Shown here: piece by piece, positions 23,950 through 34,815 of the stretch | Numbering within the stretch: the stretch's first letter is position 1 | How the letters are laid out: the number at the start of each line of letters is the position of its first letter | NCBI RefSeq assembly: GCF_037975245.1 | Contig: NC_092567.1 | Location: forward strand, 13,594,876 to 13,658,875 | DNA from: Apostichopus japonicus | Taxonomy: Eukaryota > Echinodermata > Holothuroidea > Aspidochirotida > Stichopodidae | Length of the DNA stretch: 64,000 nucleotides | Reading direction: 5' to 3' | Position numbers and translations under genes: made by a program | Notes under the pieces: generated by a model | The model's input: only the letters and a program-made list of their open reading frames with translations | Database searches by the model: none | Told to the model about the DNA's origin: nothing

Positions 23950-24625
23950 AGTTGCTCTTAATAGTACACCTCACATCTGGTCTAGATTGTTGCAATGCTG
24001 CCATAGCTTTAGGTGACCAGACGTCACCGATTTCCGGGGACAGTCCCCGAATTCAGTGTGCTGTCCCCGATGAACAAGTGTCCCCGAAAATGTCCCCGAT
24101 TCGTCAAAATGTTCAGGAATTTCGAAAATATCCCACATTATTAGTAAAATAATTGTAAAAAACAAATTTATTCAAGTGTGCAGTCGCAGAACGGAACTAA
24201 ACAGTATTTCAGGTGGGCCAGTGTAAAGTGGAATATGCTAGATCGATCTAGCCTAGCACTCTTTCGTAAAGTAAATAAATTTCATCTAAGAAAAAGCTAC
24301 ATTTTTGAAAATAAAATTGATTTAAAAAGTGCTTCTAAGATGCACCATTTTACATCTAAGCACCTTAGGCACTAGAAAATTTTCCAAAGGGGAGGGGGCC
24401 ACCCCCTCCCCTTACACCCCTCCCCCATATCAGTTACGCAATAAATGTCCCTGATTCCAGTCAGGCAAATATGGTCACCTTACCATAGCTGGCCTACCCA
24501 AACATTTGATAAACAGGCTACAGGCTGTCCAAAATAGTGCAGCTAGAGTGATTCTTAATATGAGATAAGTGAAGTGTTCTACGATATCAGAGTTATATAA
24601 ATACTGATTGATTGATTGATATAGA
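23950..24625 (+). mobile_element. 3' fragment of a CR1-like non-LTR retrotransposon, split by a MITE
   Basis: Skipping the insertion at 24009-24490, the + strand reads SGLDCCNAAIAGLPKHLINR and then LQAVQNSAARVILN. This is the hallmark C-terminal RT/thumb stretch of CR1/L2/jockey-type elements (usually TSRLDYCN..LYGLP...LQ.VQN.AARL). After a short deletion it ends in a 3' tail typical of the group: AGTTATATAAATACTGATTG followed by ATTG repeats at ~24604-24620. The 5' part and endonuclease are missing, as in most truncated insertions. Confidence 0.72.
24009..24482. mobile_element. 474-bp hAT-like MITE with 8-bp target duplication
   Basis: The termini are TTAGGTGACCA at the left and TGGTCACCTTA at the right, inverted repeats of 11 bp with one mismatch. 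CCATAGCT flanks both sides (24001-24008 and 24483-24490). Removing the element and one flank restores the reading frame of the host CR1-like reverse transcriptase exactly, which proves the insertion. An 8-bp duplication is the mark of hAT-type (and a few other) transposases. The interior is rich in CCCCGA words near the left end and in G/C runs at 24385-24425. No transposase is encoded. Confidence 0.8.
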
Positions 24626-26476
24626 AACTTAGAACTATGGCACTAGCAATTAGAGAGAAACTTTCAGCCAGTCAGGCTGTCTGTAGCAATGACTGGTAAT
24701 AGAACAAGGTCACCGTGGAAACCAGCCTCTCTGAACAGGGATTCCTCAAGGACACTCTCCTGTTCCATAACTTTATTAGTAAGGTAATACTGCATACCAT
24801 AAGACAAATGACTAGTGGCAAGGGGCCAGGCAATATTTAACCCAGGCTAGCTCTTACTGTGTACAGAGTCTATGTCTTACAAACATATAAACAAAACATA
24901 TTCATACACCAGTTTCTACACACCAACTACTACCTGGTAACCAGGTATGATATATTGCATTATACAATTTTACCAGAACCAGGTGACAACAACTCTTGGT
25001 CACATGACTTCCCCCATCCTATTGGTTAACTCTAGCAAAGATGCAGTTGACCAACTAATATGGTGACCAATCAGTAATTACTTGATGGATTAGTCCTTAT
25101 AAATATTCATGTCACAATTTGCCTTCCCTTCCCCAGCTCTGGGGTACTTCGTAACCCTTTCCCACCATACACTGTCCCTCTAAATACTATTGTTCCAGGT
25201 ATAACCACAAGCTATATTGTCTAGCAGGCTCTGTTTATCTCAGGAGAGATAAGTAGCAAAGGATACATACAACAAGCCTTTGTGAAAGTAAAATAGCCAT
25301 CACTAATCTCCTATATACTCAAAATAAAAATAAAAATAAAATAAAACTGTTAGCAAACTGCTTATCCACTAGAGAGCCTGTGTAGGAGAATGTGTAAATG
25401 TAAGTTGGCCTGAGGTTTTGATCCTAGCAGGATCTTCTTCAGAGGCCTATATACTCAGCAGAGACAGGAAGTATCTGTTTACTCTTTTTAATTAAAACTA
25501 TCTACACTATTTACAGAAATTGCTTCTACTAGCAAGTGAAAACAACAAACCCACTGTGTCATTAATGCCACCAGGGTTACATATATATGCTGGACACACC
25601 CCCCCCCCCCCTTCTCTCATGGTATAATCAGCTGAAGATGTGTAGGATATGTCCCATCAAACCTAAGAATTCAATCCCAAAATTCAAAATGTGTGAGAAA
25701 GGTCAATCAATCTCTCTTGAACCTGAAAATTTTTGCAAATATGAAGATGAAGAATGAGGCCATCTATCAGTTTATCTCTCCTTCTTAATTACATAGTTCA
25801 GTTGACAATTAATTTTTGTGCTGACTGGAGTTGTATTTTATGATGGACACCTTTGATACAATTCTGCTGTGCAAACATATCATTTGGTCATTGTGGTTCA
25901 GAATTAAGCAGTCTACTTACTCAAAGAGAAGCCATTTTTTCATGCATGACTTGACCAACTATTGGAGCATTCACATGTGAAATTAGATACAAGTATTTAA
26001 TGACAAATCAATAAAATTTGTTTATATTTCATCAAGTTGGATCCATTAAGAGTTGGAAATAAATAGATTTTCATTTAATGTTTAATTGTGATTGTGATCA
26101 ATCGTTAATCAGTTTTCATGATGAAGTCTCACAAGTATATATGCTAATGTTTATTAGTTGAGTTTGACAACCTGCAGAATAATTAAAGTATGGATATGTG
26201 TTTAGCTACCAACAATGGATAAGCAAACAGTTTTATTTTATTTAGCTACCAACAATACGCATGTCATCCAGTCTCAAGTTAGGGAACAAACAGACGTCCA
26301 GATTGAAGAAAAAAAAATTATTTGGAAGCCTTTTTGAAACCATAATGAATTAATCTAACAGCTCAAATTATGCTATGTAAATTCATACTATACTAAATGT
26401 TTGTTTCAAAACTACCAACTGCCACCAATGTCACTAAAGACATTTCCAAAATACATCCACCTCAATTACAAGTTTG
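24626..26476. other. RECQL intron between CR1 relic and minisatellite
   Basis: It contains a C13 run (25598-25611), an AATAA microsatellite (25320-25345), the two-stem motif at 25405-25447 and a duplicated TTTAGCTACCAACAAT (26199, 26242). No coding relic seen. Confidence 0.4.
25405..25447 (-). repeat. Dispersed two-stem motif (GATCCTGCTAGGATC core)
   Basis: On the minus strand GGCCT...AGGCC forms an outer stem around CTGAAGAA, an inner stem GATCC-TGCTA-GGATC, and AAAACCTC. A diverged copy lies at 20073-20112 on the plus strand (GGCCGCTGAAGATCCTGCTA, then TTTCAGGCC). Probably part of a transposable element. Confidence 0.4.
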
Positions 26477-28648
26477 AGTTTATATGCTATAATGGATTGG
26501 AATGGATAGATAGGTATCATTATTAGTTTATATGCTATAATGGATTGGAATGGATAGATAGGTATCATTATTAGTTTATATGCTATAATGGATTGGAATG
26601 GATAGATAGGTATCATTATTAGTTTATATGCTATAATGGATTGGAATGGATAGATAGGTATCATTATTAGTTTATATGCTATAATGGATTGGAATGGATA
26701 GATAGGTATCATTATTAGTTTATATGCTATAATGGATTGGAATGGATAGATAGGTATCATTATTAGTTTATATGCTATATGGATTGGAATGGATAGATAG
26801 GTATCATTATTAGTTTTTATGCTATATGGATTGGAATGGATAGATAGGTATCATTATTAGTTTTTATGCTATAATGGATTGGAATGGATAGATAGGTATC
26901 ATTATTAGTTTTTATGCTATAATGGATTGGAATGGATAGATAGGTATCATTATTAGTTTATATGCTATAATGGATTGGAATGGATAGATAGGTATCATTA
27001 TTAGTTTCTATGCTATATGGATTGGAATGGATAGATAGGTATCATTATTAGTTTTTATGCTATATGGATTGGAATGGATAGATAGGTATCATTATTAGTT
27101 TTTATGCTATAATGGATTGGAATGGATAGATAGGTATCATTATTAGTTTTTATGCCATATTGGAATGGATAGATAGGTATCATTATTAGTTTATATGCCA
27201 TAATGGATTAGAATGGAGAGATCGGTATCATTATTAGTTTATATGCTATAATGGATTGGAATGGATAGATAGGTATCATTATTAGTTTATATGCTATATT
27301 GGAATGGATAGATAGGTATCATTATTAGTTTATATATATGCTATATGGATTGGAATGGATAGATAGGTATCATTGTTAGTTTATATATATGCTATATGGA
27401 TTGGAATGGATAGATACAGTAGGTATCATTATTAGTTTATATGCTATAATGGATTGGAATGGATAGATAGGTATCATTATTAGTTTATATATATGCTATA
27501 TGGATTGGAATGGATAGATAGGTATCATTATTAGTTTATATATATGCTATATGGATTGGAATGGATAGATAGGTATCATTATTAGTTTATATATATGCTA
27601 TATGGATTGGAATGGATAGATAGGTATCATTATTAGTTTATATGCTATAATGGATTGGAATGGATAGATAGGTATCATTATTAGTTTATATGCTATAATG
27701 GATTGGAATGGATAGATAGGTATCATTATTAGTTTTTATGCTATAATGGATTGGAATGGATAGATAGGTATCATTATTAGTTTCTATGCTATATGGATTG
27801 GAATGGATAGATAGGTATCATTATTAGTTTTTATGCTATAATGGATTGGAATGGATAGATAGGTATCATTATTAGTTTTTATGCTATAATGGATTGGAAT
27901 GGATAGATAGGTATCATTATTAGTTTATATGCTATAATGGATTGGAATGGATAGATAGGTATCATTATTAGTTTATATGCTATATGGATTGGAATGGATA
28001 GATAGGTATCATTATTAGTTTTTATGCTATAATGGATTGGAATGGATAGATAGGTATCATTATTAGTTTATATATATGTTATATGGATTGGAATGGATAG
28101 ATAGGTATCATTATTAGTTTATATGCTATAATGGATTGGAATGGATAGATAGGTATCATTATTAGTTTATATGCTATATGGATTGGAATGGATAGATAGG
28201 TATCATTATTAGTTTTTATGCTATAATGGATTGGAATGGATAGATAGGTATCATTATTAGTTTATATATATGCTATATGGATTGGAATGGATAAATAGGT
28301 ATCATTATTAGTTTTTATGCTATAATGGATTGGAATGGATAGATAGGTATCATTATTAGTTTATATGCTATAATGGATTGGAATGGATAGATAGGTATCA
28401 TTATTAGTTTATATATATGCTATATGGATTGGAATGGATAGATAGGTATCATTATTAGTTTTTATGCTATAATGGATTGGAATGGATAGATAGGTATCAT
28501 TATTAGTTTATATGCTATAATGGATTGGAATGGATAGATAGGTATCATTATTAGTTTTTATGCTATAATGGATTGGAATGGATAGATAGGTATCATTATT
28601 AGTTTATATGCTATAATGGATTGGAATGGATAGATAGGTATCATTATT
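26477..28648 (+). repeat. 48-bp minisatellite, about 45 copies
   Basis: The consensus unit starts AGTTTATATGCTATAATGGA and ends GATAGGTATCATTATT. Copies are over 95% alike in the GGATTGGAATGGATAGATAG core. Variation is confined to the TTTATATGC segment (TTTATATATATGC, TTTTTATGC, TTTCTATGC) and to the TATAATGG/TATATGG step. The early copies are exact 48-mers, so a minus-strand frame of 16-residue repeats appears at 26434-26760; this is a by-product, not a gene. The array ends 323 bp before the last RECQL exon. Confidence 0.95.
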
Positions 28649-28754
28649 CCCTCATATAAGAGTGAATGCATGATCATAACAGCATCACTTGATCTGAAGA
28701 TATATTATGCAATCAATAGTTGTAGCTATTTGTTGGTTTTAAGGTTTGAAAGGT

Positions 28755-28900
28755 GTCAACATTGTCCATTGTCTGTTTGTTTCAAGTCATGTTTTTGTGT
28801 TCTTCCAAGTGTAATCATTGTCCATGCAGTGTGCACTGTTTGTTTCAAGACATGTTTTTGTGTTCATCATGTCAACATTGTCCGGTGTGCACTGTTAACT
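28755..28900 (+). repeat. ~57-bp imperfect tandem repeat between minisatellite and exon
   Basis: About 2.6 copies share CATTGTCC, then CTGTTTGTTTCAAG, then CATGTTTTTGTGTTC, starting near 28756, 28813 and 28869. The repeat lies within the last 220 bp of the intron. Confidence 0.65.
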
Positions 28901-28971
28901 TGTGCATCAGTGATAAATAATGGAATGGACTAATTATTACTTCTCTTTCTCCAACATATCTTGAAATACAG

Positions 28972-30458
28972 GCACAAGAAAACTAAGCAAATCGACCTAC
29001 CAAGACATAATTTTGCATCTGTTACTAGAGGGCTATCTAAAAGAAGACTTTCATTTCACACCGTATAGTACCATCAGCTATATCTGTCTTGGCCCAAGAG
29101 CACACCGTGTCCAGTCAGACTCATCTGCTAAAGTGATAATCCCGATGACCAACATGATATCTGGAGGTAAGGGCTTCCAGAAAAGAGAGAAACCATGTAC
29201 TTCAAAGGATGTTAGTAAAAGCATCAATGAAGACCAGTTTCATGGAGATGGGATGGTCAAATGTCATTCCAGGTCAGACAATGACAATCTTATGACAAGT
29301 GAAAGTAAAAAGGAAGATGTCAAAAGGAAAACTGTAACAGAAGGAAAGAATGAAGTTATCTTCCTGGATGATGACGATTCCGATGATGGAGGATGTCAAG
29401 TGATTATGAAAAAACAAACTCTGGTTGGTAAGAAAGTCAGCAAGAAGACAACAAAAAATGCCAGTAAACTGTCAAAAAGAGTCAATCGGTCACAAGTGAA
29501 ATTACCAACGAGTCCAAACATTCATCTTAGGCATAGAGATGTAATGTTGCCTACAAATGAAAAAGATCCATCTAAAGTGATGTCACCAATATCAAAGATG
29601 AAAGGTTTGATTGGATTGCAATCTGAATCTCAATGTGGTGAAACAAGTCTAGATGATTCTGTGCATCAGCCAAAGAAAGGCAGACTGAGTAATCAGGGCA
29701 AAGATAAAATGAAAAGTTTTAAAACAAAAGGCAAACTCATACAGGAAGAGATGAGGTCAAAAGTGAAAACGAAAGTTACCAAGGAAGTAGCTGTGTTTGA
29801 CCTTTGTGACAATGACGCACATGAACATAAGAAGAAGCAAAGCGCACACTTGAGTAGTTGCAAGAAATTACCAAAGAGACACAACATCTCACTGAAGTTA
29901 CCAAGAACAGACAGCTCCAAAATGACAAATGTGATTAAATCCTCGAAAGTGAAAAGAAAATTGGACAGTTATCCACTGGGCGATTTATCAAAGAGAGCTA
30001 AATATTCTCCTAAGTTGTCGGAGGGAAAGTCTACCCTAGCGATGGCTAATTTACATAATCCCCCATCAAATCAAAGCTTAAGGACTGATTTAGTAGGGCT
30101 GCTGAAGTCTACTGGATTTAATGCAGGAGTAACTGAAGGGGAAACTTCAGCCTGCCATGAAAGTGATGAATGTAATACCGGTATTAAGAACGATGGACAT
30201 ATGAAAAGAAAGAATGTTGAGACCATGATTGAGGAGGAAAATGTTTCACCCAAAATGTCTCTAAATAAATGTGACACAGTGAGAGTAATTGATGAAGCTG
30301 ATATGCAAAGTGCGTCATGTTACAGATCACATGGTGTATCATGTGACAGTTCACACAATTTATCATGTGATGTCAATGATGAGTCCTTTCATTCCTCTGG
30401 ATCAGAATTGGATCTTACCAATGTATACATGAAACAGCTAGCTTCACTTAATGAATGA
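28972..30458 (+). CDS. RECQL: RecQ1-type DNA helicase, last coding exon with long basic tail
   Basis: The acceptor AG is at 28970-28971. The first two bases (GC) join the single G left by exon 10633-10761, so the frame is conserved, and 494 codons run to TGA at 30456-30458. The first ~45 residues complete the winged helix (LEGYLKEDFHFTPYSTISY, very close to human RECQ1 QYLKEDYSFTAYATISY). The tyrosine expected at the strand-separating beta-hairpin tip is retained in FTPYST. About 445 residues of low-complexity, Lys/Ser-rich tail follow, against roughly 60 in human RECQ1. The tail has a SUMO-interaction-like motif (VIFLDDDDSDD, 29355-29387), a second weaker one (VAVFDLCDND, 29787-29816), and nuclear-localisation-like basic clusters such as VKRKLD and SKRAKY. 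TTG at 29013 is internal, not a start. Confidence 0.85.
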
Positions 30459-31030
30459 AGATGATCAAATTAAATTTTAGATTGCAGTCAAAGGGCAGGC
30501 TTGTCACAACATTGAAGTGTGCAAAGGGATCAGTTCAGTATCTCTGAATTGTATTCCCCAAATCAGCACCTTTCCAAACACAAAATCCAAACAGAACATC
30601 GTCAAGAGAAAGAAAACTAGCTACAGTATGTGTGTATTATTGAAAAGTCAGAAAACACATCCCAAAATTCTTGAAAGACCGACAATGATATTACCATTGC
30701 TGGAACTGTGTCTGACATACATAGATTAAGAGCTGGGGGTTTAATCAGGGAGTTGTTATAACAACTAGCTGGTTTAATCAACAAGTTTTTGTACTTCTCA
30801 TGACCATATAATGGAGTTAAACACATTCAAGAGGAGGCATGCATGCAGTGATGAAAGAGTTAGCAGCTCTCATCTTTGTAGGAGAAATACAGTGTATAAT
30901 CATAATGAGATGAAGCAGCATATAGTATGTGTGAATCGATATCTAACACATAAATTCATCATTGTCCCAATAAAGTACAGAGGAGAAAGAAATGCATTCA
31001 TATTCAAAATAAAGAGTGTTGCAAAATCAA
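30459..31030 (+). other. RECQL: Probable 3' UTR of RECQL with two poly(A) signals
   Basis: AATAAA hexamers occur at 30969-30974 and 31008-31013, about 510 and 550 nt after the stop codon, with no better exon downstream. An apparent reading frame through 30811-31131 has no recognisable domain and spans both signals, so I treat the stretch as untranslated. Confidence 0.55.
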
Positions 31031-31889
31031 ATGTTCATGTGTTCCTATCAAGTACATTATGTTTCCCAGAAGATGTAAATTTTTCTGATATTTTTTATTG
31101 GTTCAAGTATTGGTTGTACCCATTGTTTTAATTGTGACGATACCAATCACGATGGCTTGTGTATGCAGACATGTATGTGTGTGACGTGTTGCTTGTGAAC
31201 ACAATATCCACCAGGGCTTGGAAAACATCACAAAATAGTACTTCCTCTATCCGACATGTCTTATTGTGCTTTAAAGTCATAACAAAATGCTTAACAAAAG
31301 ACTCTGGGGGATTCCCCAACCCCCCCCCCCACTCCCACCATGCATTTGGAATACATCCCAGAGAAATTGAACACCTTTCTCTTCTGCGTATATTTTGTGA
31401 TTTAAAGTGGCAATGAGAGAAGAAATATCTAAGGCCCCTGCAGCTCCCAGGCTGTGCCTTAGTGGATCTCCACTAGCATTGATCGAGACACATAGAAATT
31501 GACAGTAAATCCTCCATATTTCATAATAAACCTGCCACAAGGATCTAATATATATCTAGCTAGTTGAACAAATACACATCATCATAGTCGTCTTATTCCT
31601 TCTTATTTTGGACATTTCATTGTTCTGCCTGATCACCAATTACACTTGGTAGTTGGTACCCTCCAGAAACCTTTATGTTTGCTGTCACATGAGCCAGCTA
31701 AAACCAACAGTAGTTCAAATAGGCCTCCTATGTGCAAATAATAATACCAAACAGAAAACACATAAGCAAGTCCATAAACAGAACCAACCAAACCATGATT
31801 TAAATATGATTTTACAACTAAGGGTAACCTATGTTTCCATTTAGCAATATATGTAATATAATAACACAATTTGCCAATGTGGATCTAAG

Positions 31890-32400
31890 CTTTGCATAAC
31901 CTTTGGACACCTCAAGAAGCACTGGCATTAACAATATCTTTGTTGAACTTTAATTTGGTATGTACACCTCCTTTAATATAAATTGATTCATAGAAAGTCC
32001 TTGGTTTGTTGATGTAACTTATTCTTACTTAGCAAGTACTGACAGTGGTATGATATAACAGGTAGATCATGTATCCAACTGGAATAACATATCATTTAAC
32101 TCTAAGAAAAGTGCAAAAATATGACACTCAAAACCATATGACACCTTATAGGATTGAATTTCTTCATATTGGTAGTAAGGCAGTATTTAAGTACTACTAT
32201 CTGACATTGACTTAGCATCAATAGCATTAACCTGTCTCTTCATTCTCACAATTTCTTTCTTGCTATGTAGATAACCACTGGTAAGTAACATATCTGGATT
32301 AAAATTGGTGGAGGTCAGGTCAATTGAAGTCTACACAAAAGTAAAAGTGAAGCTTGCATTTAAAGTTCATACTTAGTATGTAGACCCCACATTATAGTGA
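31890..32400 (+). repeat. Two weak copies of the AGGTCA-type repeat
   Basis: TTGTTGAACTTTAATTTGGTATGT (31940) and GAGGTCAGGTCAATTGAAGT with TTCATACTTAGTATGTAGA (32310-32385) match the family words. The second runs directly into the (AT)n tract at 32408. Confidence 0.4.
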
Positions 32401-32404
32401 GAAC

Positions 32405-32407
<3 letters not shown>

Positions 32408-32472
<65 letters not shown>

Positions 32473-32550
32473 TACATACATACATACATACATACATACA
32501 TACATACATACATACACGCATACATACATAGATACATACATAGAAGAATT
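32408..32550. repeat. (AT)n followed by (CATA)n microsatellite
   Basis: About 60 bp of pure AT (32408-32469) is joined to about 80 bp of CATA repeats (32471-32550). The overlapping minus-strand YIYI/YVCM reading frames are artefacts. Confidence 0.95.
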
Positions 32551-32623
32551 GAGTGTGTAGCAAGTGGTATGACAGATATATAGTAAATCAATAAAGATTA
32601 TTATGGTGTGTTATTCTTTATTG

Positions 32624-32624
<1 letters not shown>

Positions 32625-32674
<50 letters not shown>

Positions 32675-32675
32675 G
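32625..32675. repeat. (AT)n microsatellite
   Basis: About 50 bp of nearly pure AT dinucleotide, interrupted once by GTAT. Confidence 0.95.
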
Positions 32676-32699
32676 TTGTTGTGTTGAATGGTTTTTATT

Positions 32700-32850
32700 T
32701 CAGGGAAACAGAGTTCAAAGTATGTCTGAATACCTTTTAAACAAAACTGCCAAAGTACAGCTTGATTGAACTTCATACAAGAACCCTATTGTTTGTTGAA
32801 GGTTAAACATCATATTAAACCGTTGAATGTAATGCTTGTTGATCACTTGA
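32700..32850 (+). repeat. AGGTCA-type repeat, partial copy
   Basis: Family words AGTTCAAAGTATGTCTGAAT, CTTGATTGAACTTCATAC and AAGAACCCTATTGTTT directly follow the (AT)n tract at 32625-32675. Confidence 0.45.
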
Positions 32851-33759
32851 AGTTCACAATGATCAGTAATCACAAATCCTGCACGCAGTGGTACTAAAGA
32901 ATATTTACTTATTAATTTCTTTTCTACCACCTGCTTAAGTTAGGAGCGTTAAACCAGGCTGAATTTGGCTCCTGTTCAAGACCGACTTGATGTCCACTTG
33001 GGACTGACTTCTGGTTGGAAGCCCACCCCAACACTGCACCCACCCAAATGATGGGGCCTGCTTGATAACCAGATATAGCCAGCTATAAGCAAAAGCTTTC
33101 CAAAACTCTTTTCTGTTCTTTTCTTTGTTTTATCATTTAACCTTTCCAAATTTGAAACTGTTTATATGTAGGTATCTAAAACCTTTGTACAACCTCTGTG
33201 TTGAAAGGTCCTTGCCATAACTTATCCCCAAAATGGAAAGTTTTAATCTTGAAAAGAAGATCATATATGGTTGACAATGTGAGTTTTAGTTCCAGGACCC
33301 CACATGATATATCAAAAACATAACATACATTCCCTTGTTATGAAAGTTGAGGCCAATAATTTCTTGAAAACTTTCCTGTTTCATTTGCTGCAGCTTTGTT
33401 TATATTAAATTGTAATGATGTGAGTCATACTTACAGTTTGGGTGGATGAGAGGTGTTGCTGCAGTGGAGAAACAGTAAACTTAGTTTCATTCCAAAACTT
33501 GGAAGTTTAAGAATGTGAAACTGTCTCTGTAGAGTGTTTTGGATGTGAAGAGTGGGTTTGTATATGGATAGCATACACTGTTATTTCTGATTGGAGATGC
33601 AATTTTGTGATCATGGATATCACAACTGATGTAAGTGCTTAAACTGCAATCAGTCTAAAGTCACAATCAATCACTGAAGTGAATGGAATTTGTATAAGCT
33701 ATCGTTCCTGTATTGCTTTTATTATTATTTCTAACCCTCTTTCGTGCCCAGTGGCACTG

Positions 33760-34090
33760 AACCAATCTGTGTTGGGGTCACCAAGGGTCAAACTGTGAAA
33801 ACCTCGTAAACACGATATCTCAAGAAGGGAAACTTGGATCAATCTCGTACTCGTGTGCAGGAGTACTACATTAAGAAGAAGAAGCCTATTTTTTTTTTGT
33901 GGAGGTCAAAGGTCTTTGGGGTCATATTGTGAATACCTTGTAAAAACGATATCTCAAGAAGAGAAGCTTGGAACAATATAATATTTAGTATGTAGTTGTT
34001 ACACCTTAAGTACAAGAAGCCTATTGTTTTCGTGAACGTCAAAGGTCATTTTGAGTCTTAAGAGGTTAATTGTGGAAACCTTGTTACATA
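33760..34090 (+). repeat. AGGTCA-type repeat, three subunits
   Basis: Two good copies of GTAAA(C/A)ACGATATCTCAAGAAG (33805, 33940) and a third partial one. Each is followed by a GAGTACTACATTAAG/TACACCTTAAGTACAAGAAG segment and GGTCAAAGGTC(A/T) (33905, 34037). Confidence 0.7.
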
Positions 34091-34397
34091 ATGTACCGTA
34101 TCTCCACCAACCAGCCTATTCGATAATGTGCCTTACGCCTCATAAGAATAGTATAGGTTGTTGGCAATTGGAAATGAGCTTATGGGCATCCAAACATAGT
34201 ATCAGCGACCAAAATAGCATTGAATTAACTGTGTCGCTATTTGATCGGCACTCCGTACATACATGTTTATAAAGTTACATATAATGCTTGCACGTACAAC
34301 CGTAAGGTAAAAGTGGGTTCATTCACACAAAGCGTGAAGGAAAAAATGTTTATGTCAGAATACCAATACACTTACGGTGGCCAAATGGAAGCTGGTC

Positions 34398-34502
34398 ACT
34401 TCGCCCAACAACCATTTCGCCCAACTGCCATTTCGACCAACCTTACCGTTTCGCCCAACCTTGTCGGTCATTTCGCCCAACCTTGCTGGATATTTCGACC
34501 AA
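34398..34502 (+). repeat. Six irregular copies of TTTCGCCCAAC
   Basis: TTCGCCCAAC or TTCGACCAAC occurs near 34400, 34415, 34431, 34449, 34471 and 34493, spaced 15-22 bp. The core is conserved while the spacers differ, unlike a normal minisatellite. Confidence 0.7.
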
Positions 34503-34659
34503 CATTAATTAAATATTATACTTCAATATAACGGACCGGGATACTTCTATGGGTTTGGTCAATTTAATAAGGAGACGTTCGGGAATTGTTAACGTTACGG
34601 GATACGAACCGAATATTAAGTAGTAGAAATCATGGATACTTTTCATACAATGTATATGG

Positions 34660-34815
34660 CTTTGCCATATTGAGTACAAGAATCTTGTCGCTTGTGAGGT
34701 CAAACTCTGAAAACCCTTTTAAATGATATCTAACGATGGAAATTGTGGATTATACTTGGTGTGTGGATGTATCACATTGAGTACAAGACCCCTTTTGTTT
34801 TTGGTGGAGGTGTGT
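34660..34815 (+). repeat. AGGTCA-type repeat, partial copy
   Basis: GAGGTCAAACTCTGAAAACC, ATGATATCTAACGATGGAAA and ACATTGAGTACAAGACCCCT match the family; the end near 34815 is ragged. Confidence 0.5.

Larger units (their letters stand above)
10762..28971 (+). other. RECQL: 18.2-kb phase-1 intron of RECQL
   Basis: The intron runs from GTAAGG at 10762 to TACAG at 28971. Its boundaries are defined by the two homologous coding exons and the matching phases. It holds most of the mobile elements listed here: sense and antisense Ty3/gypsy relics, a TIR element, a CR1-like fragment with a nested MITE, and a 48-bp minisatellite close to the 3' splice site. Confidence 0.75.

Noticed and set aside
26434-26760. 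Minus-strand frame of perfect 16-residue repeats
   Set aside because: It is the direct result of a 48-bp (multiple of three) minisatellite. It stops where unit length changes and has no promoter or homologue.
30811-31131. 106-codon frame downstream of RECQL
   Set aside because: It overlaps two poly(A) signals in the probable 3' UTR, with no domain, no splice support and low-complexity codon use.
32360-32591. Minus-strand YIYI/MYVC-rich frames
   Set aside because: These are translations of (AT)n and (CATA)n microsatellites.
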